5,008 nt of DNA from JAXFQS01 sp034178815 (GTDB lineage Bacteria; Verrucomicrobiota; Kiritimatiellia; RFP12; DVOR01): NCBI GenBank assembly GCA_034178815.1, contig JAXFQS010000130.1:1-5008 (forward strand). Direction: 5' to 3'. A program made the translations under genes and the position numbers. Within the stretch, counting starts at the first letter, position 1. Each line of letters opens with the position of its first letter. This document shows, in pieces, positions 1 through 5,008 of the stretch. Below the pieces are notes generated by a model that saw nothing but the letters and a program-made list of their open reading frames with translations, did not search any database and was not told the origin of the DNA.

Positions 1-1652
1 CCCGCCCCCTTGTAGAGGAGAATGTCACGGACCGGAAGACGCCACCCCTTCGGTCGCCCCGTCTTTAAAGGATCGTGTGAAAGCGAATATTGCGTTTTGG
101 CCATGCAAACAGAGAGTTTGTTCGTATCGGAATCAGCCTCAAGAGCCGCAAGTTTGTCCTTCGCCTCGGGTGAATAATCGACCCCTTCGCCTCCGTAAAC
201 TTGCGTCACGATGGCCTCGATGCGGGTGCCCAGCGGGGCATCTTGCGGCGAGAGAAAATGGAAGTCATTCGGCTCTTCGCAGGCTGCGACAACCTCCTCG
301 GCCAACTCGACGGCGCCTTCTCCTCCCTTGAGCCAATGGTCGGAACGGGCGAAACGGCAGCCTTCCTCCCGGGCTATTTGCCGCACGAGATCGCATTCGG
401 CGGGTGTGTCGGTGTAGAAGGCGTTCAGACAGACGATTGGCTTGATGCCGCTGCGCTTAATGATATCGATATGGGCGCGGAGATTGTCGCAACCCTTGGC
501 CAGCAGGGGCAGGTTTTCGCTCGTATAGGCGGCATCCAGCGGTGCGCCCGGCTTGACCGCAGGCCCGCCGCCATGGAGTTTCAAGGCTCGGATTGTGGCG
601 ACCAGCACGACTGCGTGGGGCTTGAGTCCTGAGCAGCGGCATTTGATGTTCCAGAACTTTTCGTAGCCGATATCGCTTGCGAAGCCGCTTTCGGTGACGA
701 GGTAGTCGGTGAGTTTCGAGGCGAGTCGGTCGGCGATGACGGACGATTGTCCGATGGCGATATTGGCAAAGGGGCCGGCATGGACAAGCACGGGTTGGCC
801 CTCAATGGTTTGCATCAGGGTGGGGTTGACTGCCCGGACGAGCCATGCGGCCATGGCTCCGTCCACTTCGAGGTCGCGGGTGGTAATGGGGCTCCCGGAT
901 GTGCTATAGGCCATGACGATGCGCGACAGGCGCTGGCGGAGGTCTGACAAACTGGTGGCCATGGCGAGTATGGCCATGACCTCGGAGGCGACTGTGATGT
1001 AGAAGCCGGAGGGCATCTCGACTCCGTCCATCTTGCCGCCTTGTCCGATGGTGATGTTGCGGAGTGCCTGCGCGCAGAAGTCGATAGCCCAGCGCATCTG
1101 GACTCGTGCGGGGTCGATGGAGAGGCGTTTGAGACCGAGTTGGGCGAGGCGTGCGTCATCGTAGTTGCGCTCGTGCTGCATGCGGGCGGTCAAGGCAACC
1201 ATTGCGAGGTTGTTGGCATTGGTGATGGCGTCGATGTCGCCGGTAAGGCCGAGTGAGAAGGGGGCGAGGGGAATGACTTGGGCGAGGCCGCCGCCGGCAG
1301 CGGAGCCTTTGATGTTGAAGGTCGGGCCGCCGGAGGGTTGGCGGATGGCTCCCGCGACGCGCTTGCCGAGGCGTCCGAGCCCTTCGACAAGACCGATGGT
1401 GGTCGTAGTTTTACCTTCACCCAGGGGGGTCGGCGTGATGGCCGTGACATCGATGTATTTGGCCCTTTGCGGGGCGTTGCCCAGACGGGCGAACACGCGA
1501 GCGCTGTCGATTTTCCCGTAGGCGGGGCCGTAGGGGATGAACTCTTCGTCTTGAAGCCCGAGTTCGGCGGCAAGGTCGCGTATGGGGCGCATCGAGTCTT
1601 CAGCGGCCTCGGCGATCTGCCAGTCGGCCAGTGCGGTTGGGTCAAGTTTCAT
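1..1652 (-). CDS. fhs: Formate--tetrahydrofolate ligase, 3' end cut off by window edge
   Basis: This cytoplasmic enzyme (EC 6.3.4.3) joins formate to tetrahydrofolate at the cost of ATP, giving 10-formyl-THF for purine synthesis or the methyl branch of the acetyl-CoA pathway. The reverse strand reads 550 codons without a stop from ATG (1652-1650) to the left edge. Visible family motifs are the ATP-binding loop TPTPLGEGKTTTT (residues 73-84), the signature NIKGSAAGGGLAQV (113-126), LTGDIDAI (136-143), TARMQHERNY (155-164), the second signature VATIRALKLHGG (351-362) and CMAKTQYSLSHDP (516-528). Family members run about 555-590 residues, so roughly 10-40 C-terminal residues are missing. The start is supported by GAGG at 1662-1659, six bases upstream, and by alignment of the N-terminus with the family. 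The IKGSAAGGGL form, with Ser and Leu where the classic clostridial signature has Gly and Tyr, marks a distinct subtype. Family assignment is very secure; whether it serves acetogenesis or ordinary folate metabolism cannot be judged from this window. Confidence 0.97.
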   Translation of the reverse strand, partial: MKLDPTALADWQIAEAAEDSMRPIRDLAAELGLQDEEFIPYGPAYGKIDSARVFARLGNAPQRAKYIDVTAITPTPLGEGKTTTTIGLVEGLGRLGKRVAGAIRQPSGGPTFNIKGSAAGGGLAQVIPLAPFSLGLTGDIDAITNANNLAMVALTARMQHERNYDDARLAQLGLKRLSIDPARVQMRWAIDFCAQALRNITIGQGGKMDGVEMPSGFYITVASEVMAILAMATSLSDLRQRLSRIVMAYSTSGSPITTRDLEVDGAMAAWLVRAVNPTLMQTIEGQPVLVHAGPFANIAIGQSSVIADRLASKLTDYLVTESGFASDIGYEKFWNIKCRCSGLKPHAVVLVATIRALKLHGGGPAVKPGAPLDAAYTSENLPLLAKGCDNLRAHIDIIKRSGIKPIVCLNAFYTDTPAECDLVRQIAREEGCRFARSDHWLKGGEGAVELAEEVVAACEEPNDFHFLSPQDAPLGTRIEAIVTQVYGGEGVDYSPEAKDKLAALEADSDTNKLSVCMAKTQYSLSHDPLKTGRPKGWRLPVRDILLYKGA

Positions 1653-1658
1653 GGGGTG

Positions 1659-1707
1659 CCTCAAAGTTCTAACGGAGCAGTATACCATAATGAGGATAAG
1701 GTTGAAA
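1659..1707 (-). promoter_or_regulatory. Promoter and ribosome binding site of fhs
   Basis: On the minus strand there is a good -10 box, TATACT (1684-1679), preceded by TG one base away (1687-1686), which makes an extended -10 element. A weak -35, TTTCAA (1707-1702), lies 17 bp upstream; a weak -35 is usual when the extended -10 is present. Transcription would start near 1672, giving a leader of about 20 nt with the Shine-Dalgarno GAGG at 1662-1659. Such a short leader leaves no room for a riboswitch. This is pattern recognition only. Confidence 0.5.
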
Positions 1708-2045
1708 CCAGAATCTCCAATTGGTTGGAAAAAGAGGGGGGCAGAGGTTGATATGGATTGACCTAGGAGGTGCCTATCCGCGGGAACCATCTGTGGCTGC
1801 GGAGGAAGTCTACCATCGGTTTCGGATTTGCTGCTTATGCCTAGGTGGATGATGGGCGGCAGAGTGGATGCCTAATCGCCCCTAGTTTTCTCTCTGTCGC
1901 GCTGATCTGGCAGTGGTTCAACAGGCGCTTGTTCCGTTCATTTCGCAATGGGCTTTGCGTACTGGTCGCGTCTAGGCACGCCCTGCCGAGTCGATTCTGC
2001 TCTCGTGAAGAAGTCCTCGTGGGGGGCTCTGTAGACGGATAAACC
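1708..2045. other. Intergenic stretch with no recognised feature
   Basis: No convincing gene, tRNA or known riboswitch is visible in this 338-base stretch between the divergent fhs and sigma factor promoters. Short open frames exist on both strands (for example a 65-codon frame from 1845) but lack a ribosome binding site and protein-like composition. An AGGAGG occurs at 1765-1770, but no start codon follows at a usable distance. The sequence contains CCTAGG twice (1762-1767, 1840-1845), TGCCTA three times (1771, 1838, 1869) and its complement TAGGCA once (1973). They are probably chance, but they are the only repeated words I noticed. Confidence 0.5.
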
Positions 2046-2074
2046 TTGCCAGCGATGGGGGAATGTGGTATCTT
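2046..2074 (+). promoter_or_regulatory. Sigma-70-type promoter of the sigma factor gene
   Basis: TTGCCA (2046-2051) and TATCTT (2069-2074) are separated by the ideal 17 bp. Each differs from consensus at one or two positions. The start of transcription would be near 2081, giving a leader of about 66 nt before ATG 2148. A start near 2081 also argues against the upstream in-frame TTG at 2085 as translation start. The housekeeping-type promoter suggests that the sigma gene is not strictly autoregulated, which many ECF genes are; that last point is inference. Confidence 0.5.
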
Positions 2075-2090
2075 CCCGCTCTGATTGCAA

Positions 2091-2117
2091 TGGGTGCCCC
2101 CCGGAGGCGCGCACCCA
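2091..2117 (+). promoter_or_regulatory. Hairpin in the 5' leader of the sigma factor mRNA
   Basis: TGGGTGC (2091-2097) is perfectly complementary to GCACCCA (2111-2117). The inner CCCC/GG pairs can extend the stem around a bulge and leave a loop of about four bases near 2102-2105. It lies about 10-36 nt after the predicted transcription start. No U-tract follows, so it is not a terminator. It contains a GGAGG (2103-2107) with no start codon downstream at a usable distance, while the true Shine-Dalgarno (2134-2138) lies outside it. It may stabilise the transcript or bind a factor; its function is unknown. Confidence 0.4.
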
Positions 2118-2133
2118 ATTCTCACGAACCAGC

Positions 2134-2138
2134 GGGAG
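2134..2138 (+). promoter_or_regulatory. Ribosome binding site deciding the sigma factor start
   Basis: GGGAG sits nine bases before ATG 2148. It supports this start over the in-frame TTG at 2085, which has no Shine-Dalgarno sequence and would lie almost at the predicted transcription start. Confidence 0.55.
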
Positions 2139-2147
2139 CCGCCGCCC

Positions 2148-2807
2148 ATGTCCGATGTGCCGCAGACATCCGAAACGCTTTTGAATGATCTCGCGCGCGA
2201 TTCGCAACACGCCCGTTGGGGCGAGTTCGTCGCCCGCTACCGCCCGATGATGGTGGGGTACCTTCAGAGCAAGTTCCCCACTCTTGAGGCTGACGACATT
2301 CTGCAAGAGACACTCGTGGCGCTCGCCCGAGCCTTGCCCGACTACCACTATGCCGCGGGCGAACACGGCGCCTTCCACAACTACCTCACGGGCATCCTGC
2401 GCCATAAAGCCCTCAAAGCTTTGGAACGCAAACAGCGCCACACCGCTCTTTTGGATGCCTATGCCCGCGAGCCGATTGCCCACGACTCCGATTCCAAAGC
2501 GTTCCAGAGCGACTGGCGCAAGTCCCTCTACGAGATTGCGCTGGGGCAATATCTCGCCGACGAGTCGGTTGCCTTGCGCACCCGCCAAATCTTTGAACGC
2601 GTCGCCATCGTTGGGGAAAAGCCAGAAGCCGTCGCCCAGGCATTCGGTCTTAAGCGAAATGCTATTGACCAAATCAAAAGCCGCGGGATTGCCAGCCTGA
2701 AAGCCCGTATCCGCGCCCTGCTTCAGGTGTCCGAACCTTCTAACGGAGGCGGAGACACCCCTGAGCGGACTCTTGGAGGGCAGAAACGGGGGCCGAGGCG
2801 AGGTTGA
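2148..2807 (+). CDS. Small sigma-70 family (ECF-like) RNA polymerase sigma factor
   Basis: The 219-residue product should bind core RNA polymerase and direct it to a specific promoter set. Residues about 22-97 form a sigma region 2: WGEFVARYRPMMVGYL, then the core-binding segment EADDILQETLVALARAL (47-63), then the -10-recognising segment FHNYLTGILRHKALKALER (76-94). A linker follows, and residues about 143-193 form region 4, with the helix-turn-helix around KPEAVAQAFGLKRNAIDQIKSRG (158-180) for -35 binding. There is no region 1.1 or 3, as expected for ECF types. The last 25 residues are a Gly/Arg-rich tail (GGGDTPER, KRGPRRG) of unknown role. ATG 2148 is chosen because GGGAG (2134-2138) lies nine bases upstream and the sigma fold starts soon after; an upstream TTG (2085) would add 21 unlikely residues. 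No anti-sigma gene adjoins it. The fold assignment is strong, while its regulon and ECF group are unknown. Confidence 0.88.
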   Translation: MSDVPQTSETLLNDLARDSQHARWGEFVARYRPMMVGYLQSKFPTLEADDILQETLVALARALPDYHYAAGEHGAFHNYLTGILRHKALKALERKQRHTALLDAYAREPIAHDSDSKAFQSDWRKSLYEIALGQYLADESVALRTRQIFERVAIVGEKPEAVAQAFGLKRNAIDQIKSRGIASLKARIRALLQVSEPSNGGGDTPERTLGGQKRGPRRG

Positions 2808-2880
2808 CGCGAACCCCTTTTCTAGGGAGCCTCCGTGCCGTTTGGGGGTGCATTTGATTTCGCAGGGGATGGCACGCTTC

Positions 2881-2899
2881 TGCTTGACGGTGTCAAGCA
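2881..2899 (+). promoter_or_regulatory. Perfect palindrome over the -35 box, probable operator
   Basis: TGCTTGAC (2881-2888), spacer GGT (2889-2891) and GTCAAGCA (2892-2899) form a perfect inverted repeat with 8-bp arms. It covers the -35 hexamer TTGACG (2884-2889) completely and stops just before the -10 region. A dimeric repressor bound here would block polymerase. The 3-base spacer is too short for a stable RNA hairpin, and the site lies upstream of the transcription start, so a DNA-level operator is the better reading. The cognate regulator is not in the window and I do not recognise the site as that of a known family. Confidence 0.6.
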
Positions 2900-2911
2900 A
2901 TATGATATAAT
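2884..2911 (+). promoter_or_regulatory. Strong sigma-70-type promoter of the glycosidase gene
   Basis: TTGACG (2884-2889) is followed after 16 bp by a consensus TATAAT (2906-2911). A second overlapping -10-like word, TATGAT, occurs at 2901-2906. Transcription would start near 2918, just before the AGGAGG at 2926-2931. This is the best promoter in the window and indicates that the glycosidase is transcribed separately from the sigma factor gene 77 bp upstream. Confidence 0.7.
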
Positions 2912-2925
2912 CGCGCCATATAGGA

Positions 2926-2957
2926 AGGAGGACTATTGCGTGCCCCTCAATTAGGAG
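2926..2957 (+). promoter_or_regulatory. Two Shine-Dalgarno sites and a four-codon leader frame before the glycosidase
   Basis: AGGAGG (2926-2931) is the strongest ribosome binding site here. It lies eight bases before GTG 2940, which opens the tiny frame GTG CCC CTC AAT TAG (2940-2954). It also lies four bases before TTG 2936, which is in frame with the glycosidase. A second site, AGGAG (2953-2957), overlaps the stop of the tiny frame and lies 14 bases before ATG 2972. The start of the glycosidase is therefore TTG 2936 or ATG 2972; ATG gives a classic signal peptide. Translation of a leader peptide is only a possibility. Confidence 0.4.
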
Positions 2958-2971
2958 ACGCTAAGCCGACT

Positions 2972-4432
2972 ATGAAAAACCATCTGTTTGTTTTATCGTT
3001 TGTCCTATGTCTGGGTGTTGCCGCAAGAGCGGAATCGCCGCGATTCGAGAAAGCGTTGCCCGTGTGGTCGGAGGGTGATTCCGGCGCGACGAACTGCGTG
3101 CGCGTCTTCGAGGGCGCGTTTGTCTGGAATGGCAGCGGCGAAAAGCCGATTCTGCGGCTTGCTTCGGCGTATGGGTGCCGCATCGAGTTGAACGGCGATT
3201 TCGCTGGCTATGGCCCTGCCCGGGCGGCAAAAGGTTGGTTCCGCGTAGACGAGTGGTCGCTCAAGGACGCTCGCCCGGGAACGAATCGGCTTGCCCTCGT
3301 TTCGCTCGCGCACAATACGCCCACCTATCAATGGATGGCTCAGCCGGCTTTTGTCCAGGCGGAGGTGCTGGTATCCCGAAACGGCGCGGTCGATGTGTTG
3401 CTGTGCAGCCAGAATCTGCGTGTCCGGGAGTCGGAAACCTATCTCGACTCGAAGGTAAAGTATTCCTTCCAGAGAGGCTGGAAGGAGGCCTACCGCGTCG
3501 GGCAGGGCAGCATTCCCCGCAAGCCCAGACAATTCAAGATCGCCTGCGGCACGAATGCACCTTCGCGCCTCTTGCCTCGCCGCATTCCCTATCCTCGCTT
3601 TGAGGTCAGAGAGTTGAAAAGGGGGGCGAACGGGCTTTGCGATGGAGGGGTCAACGATACGGGCTTCTTGATTGTGGCGATTCGGGCGTTAAAGGCTGGA
3701 GCAGTAGAGGTGAAATGGGATGAAATCCTCTCGGAGGGTGTCGTCAACCCCTGTCGCATCGGGTGCGACAATACGCTTAAGATTGCCGTCGACGGCCCAG
3801 GCGAATACCGCATTGAGACCCTCGAACCTTACACAGGGCGCTGGTTCGAGTTGACCGCCACCGATGGGATTGAGGCTACGCTTTCCCTGCGCACCTACAA
3901 GCATCCGTGTGCTGCGGATATGTCGGCAAAGGGCGCGCCCGAACTGCAGAAAGTCCTCCGCGCCGCCCGTGAAACCTTTGCCCAGAATGCCGTCGATGGC
4001 TTTATGGACTGCCCGAGCCGCGAGCGTGCGGGTTGGTTGTGCGACTCCTTTTTCCTGGGGCGCGCCGAGCGCTTCTTCACGGGGAAAATGACATTGAGCA
4101 GGCTTTTCTTGAGAACTATGCCGTGGCGGAGACGTTCGACGGGTTACCCGAGGGAATGGTTCCAATGTGCTATCCCGCCGACCACAATCGTACCGACGAG
4201 TGGATCATTGGGCGCAACTTTATTCCCAACTGGGCCATGTGGCTCGCCGTCGAACTCGAGGACTATGTTCGCCGTACGGGCGACCGCAAGATGGCGGAGC
4301 AGTTGCGCCCGAAACTCGTTGCGCTTTACCGCTATTTCCAGTCCTTCAAGAATGCGGACGGGTTGCTCGAGAACCTCAAAGGCTGGGTCTTCGTGGAATG
4401 GAGCAAGGCAAACGACTTTGTGGAGGGGGTGA
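2972..4432 (+). CDS. Secreted GH78-like (alpha-L-rhamnosidase-related) glycosidase, N-terminal part, frameshifted
   Basis: This is the first part of a secreted glycoside hydrolase of the six-hairpin (alpha/alpha)6 type, probably cleaving a terminal sugar such as L-rhamnose from a plant or host glycan. Residues 1-20 are a signal peptide: MKNH, hydrophobic LFVLSFVLCLGVAA, and an A-x-A type cleavage site ARA before ESP. Residues about 45-310 are beta-sandwich modules, including RIELNGDFAGYGPARAAKGWFRV (70-92), which resembles the N-terminal domain of bacterial rhamnosidases. The catalytic domain begins near 315 and carries DCPSRERAGWLCD (346-358), equivalent to DCPQRDERLGWTGD of GH78; E351 would be the general acid. 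Homology stops at Gly371 (about 4084). The remaining codons to the stop at 4432 are out-of-frame reading, with a low-complexity Arg/Ser/Pro-rich product. TTG 2936 is an alternative start adding 12 residues. The domain call is good; the exact substrate is uncertain. Confidence 0.8.
   Translation: MKNHLFVLSFVLCLGVAARAESPRFEKALPVWSEGDSGATNCVRVFEGAFVWNGSGEKPILRLASAYGCRIELNGDFAGYGPARAAKGWFRVDEWSLKDARPGTNRLALVSLAHNTPTYQWMAQPAFVQAEVLVSRNGAVDVLLCSQNLRVRESETYLDSKVKYSFQRGWKEAYRVGQGSIPRKPRQFKIACGTNAPSRLLPRRIPYPRFEVRELKRGANGLCDGGVNDTGFLIVAIRALKAGAVEVKWDEILSEGVVNPCRIGCDNTLKIAVDGPGEYRIETLEPYTGRWFELTATDGIEATLSLRTYKHPCAADMSAKGAPELQKVLRAARETFAQNAVDGFMDCPSRERAGWLCDSFFLGRAERFFTGKMTLSRLFLRTMPWRRRSTGYPREWFQCAIPPTTIVPTSGSLGATLFPTGPCGSPSNSRTMFAVRATARWRSSCARNSLRFTAISSPSRMRTGCSRTSKAGSSWNGARQTTLWRG
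4081..4088 (+). other. Frameshift point in the glycosidase gene (GGGGAAAA)
   Basis: Upstream reading is ACG GGG AAA ATG (frame starting at 4079). The protein family continues in the frame GGG GAA AAT GAC ATT GAG (starting at 4081). One additional base in the G run or A run restores ERFFTGENDIEQAFLENY without a gap. The run of four G followed by four A is a typical site for a homopolymer error or a real one-base deletion. The classic -1 slippery heptamer G GGA AAA is present but in the wrong frame, so programmed shifting is not favoured. Confidence 0.75.
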
Positions 4433-4929
4433 ACTATCCCTCCAATATGATGTATGCCGAGATGCTTTCCGCCATGGCGCGCCTCTACTCGGATCCCGAC
4501 AAGGCCCGCGAAGCCGAGTCCGTGCGCGCAAAGATTCGCGAGCAGGCTTTCGACGGCCAATTCTTCCGCGACCACAATCGCTCCGCCGATGCGACCGAAA
4601 CCTGCCAGTATTACGCTTTCTTTACCCGTACCGCCACGCGTGAGGCCTACCCCGACCTTTGGAGGCGCTTGGTTGCCGACTTCGGCCCGAAGCGGAATCC
4701 GGAGAAGAGTTGGCCGGAAATCCACCCCTCCAACGCCTTCATCGGCAACTACCTTCGTTTCGAGTTGCTGCATCAGGCCGGCTTGCAGAATCAGATTCGG
4801 GACGAGGCGCTCGCCTATTTCACGCGTATGGCCGAGCGGACAGGTACTCTTTGGGAGTTCTCCGCCCCATCCGCCTCCTGCTGCCACGGGTTCGCCTCCT
4901 ATATCGCCGTTTTGCTTGCCGGCGAATAA
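4084..4929 (+). CDS. Secreted GH78-like glycosidase, C-terminal part of the catalytic domain, frameshifted
   Basis: This continues the gene above in the other frame, as residues 372-652 of the rejoined protein, and completes the (alpha/alpha)6 barrel. Landmarks are IEQAFLENY right after the junction, LPEGMVPMCYPADHN, the helix RNFIPNWAMWLAVELEDY, WVFVEWSKANDFVEGVNYPSN, and near the end GTLWEFSAPSASCCHGFAS. In GH78 enzymes the Trp-Glu before the final Ser-Asn-His block supplies the general base; here that is E629, while the usual Asn-His reads Cys-His. The stop TAA is at 4927-4929. The half has no Shine-Dalgarno and no plausible start of its own: the in-frame TTG at 4033 would add 17 residues of out-of-frame sequence. 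It is therefore not an independent gene. If the frameshift is a sequencing artefact, one intact protein of about 652 residues results; if real, this is a pseudogene, because E351 and E629 lie on opposite sides of the break. Confidence 0.8.
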   Translation, partial: ENDIEQAFLENYAVAETFDGLPEGMVPMCYPADHNRTDEWIIGRNFIPNWAMWLAVELEDYVRRTGDRKMAEQLRPKLVALYRYFQSFKNADGLLENLKGWVFVEWSKANDFVEGVNYPSNMMYAEMLSAMARLYSDPDKAREAESVRAKIREQAFDGQFFRDHNRSADATETCQYYAFFTRTATREAYPDLWRRLVADFGPKRNPEKSWPEIHPSNAFIGNYLRFELLHQAGLQNQIRDEALAYFTRMAERTGTLWEFSAPSASCCHGFASYIAVLLAGE

Positions 4930-5008
4930 AGCCCTTGCTTCTAGGGAAGTTTTGGAGGGAGAACTGTTGAGGACATCGCTACGGCGGTAGGAGGGAACGC
5001 CACCTTCT
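4930..5008. other. Non-coding tail, possible edge of a dispersed repeat
   Basis: No terminator hairpin with a T-tract follows the glycosidase stop. The segment is rich in GGAGG-like words (4954-4959, 4990-4995) and contains the short inverted repeat CTAC-GGCG-GTAG (4979-4990). No gene start is evident. The purine-rich GGAGG and GCGGT composition resembles intergenic repeat elements, but nothing in the window repeats it, so this is only a suggestion. Confidence 0.25.

Noticed and set aside
201..1751. Several open frames of 70-157 codons on the plus strand
   Set aside because: They lie opposite fhs, whose minus-strand frame is continuous with all family motifs. They are GC-driven shadows.
1980..2030. 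A T-arm-like string (GTCGATTC) suggesting a tRNA
   Set aside because: The TTC of the T-loop is missing, the flanking bases do not form the five-pair arm, and no acceptor or anticodon stem can be drawn around it.
1845..2042. A 65-codon plus-strand frame that might encode a small hydrophobic protein
   Set aside because: It starts with GTG without a proper Shine-Dalgarno, has mixed composition with no clear membrane segment, and ends within the -35 region of the next promoter.
2834..2876. CGTGCC/GGCACG inverted repeat after the sigma gene as a terminator
   Set aside because: The loop would be 31 bases and no T-tract follows, so it does not look like an intrinsic terminator.
1938..2900. A 320-codon open frame on the minus strand opposite the sigma factor
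   Set aside because: It is the antisense shadow of the sigma gene. It runs across both flanking promoters, has no recognisable domain and no good ribosome binding site, while the plus strand shows clear sigma regions 2 and 4.
4081..4090. Programmed -1 ribosomal frameshifting at GGGGAAAATG
   Set aside because: The heptamer G GGA AAA is not in the incoming reading frame. Slippage in the actual frame (GGG AAA to GGG GAA) would mispair the lysine tRNA at its first codon base. A one-base deletion explains the data more simply. The A run is also too short for efficient transcriptional slippage.
4144..4887. A 247-codon minus-strand frame opposite the glycosidase C-terminal half
   Set aside because: The plus-strand frame has conserved glycosidase motifs throughout; the minus frame has no domain signature and no supporting start signals.

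Overview
The window looks like a piece of a GC-rich bacterial chromosome with three genes. An organism of the PVC group (Lentisphaerae, Kiritimatiellae or Verrucomicrobia-like) is my best guess. It rests on the style of the small sigma factor, the secreted rhamnosidase-like glycosidase and the subtype of formate-tetrahydrofolate ligase. It is an inference, because no rRNA or phylogenetic marker was compared.

Layout. (1) Positions 1-1652, minus strand: a nearly complete formate-tetrahydrofolate ligase gene (fhs). It is open through the left edge and lacks only its last few tens of codons. It is read leftward from an extended -10 promoter near 1679-1707. (2) Positions 1653-2147: a long divergent intergenic region with the fhs promoter at one end and a sigma-70-type promoter plus a 5' leader hairpin at the other. 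The middle (about 1708-2045) holds nothing I recognise. (3) Positions 2148-2807, plus strand: a small two-domain (ECF-like) RNA polymerase sigma factor with no visible anti-sigma partner. (4) Positions 2808-2971: a short intergenic region with a strong promoter (TTGACG, 16 bp, TATAAT). Its -35 box lies inside a perfect 8+3+8 palindrome, a good operator candidate. (5) Positions 2972-4929, plus strand: a secreted GH78-like (alpha-L-rhamnosidase-related) six-hairpin glycosidase of about 652 residues. It is split by one frameshift at the run GGGGAAAA (4081-4088); one extra base there joins the halves cleanly. (6) Positions 4930-5008: non-coding, possibly the edge of a dispersed repeat.

How the genes relate. 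fhs is one-carbon housekeeping metabolism and is transcribed away from the others. The sigma factor and the glycosidase are co-oriented, but the glycosidase has its own promoter and likely operator, so it is probably regulated independently, for example by a glycan-responsive repressor. I see no CRISPR array, transposase, tRNA or defence system. The points most worth following are the frameshift, the operator-like palindrome and the leader of the glycosidase gene.
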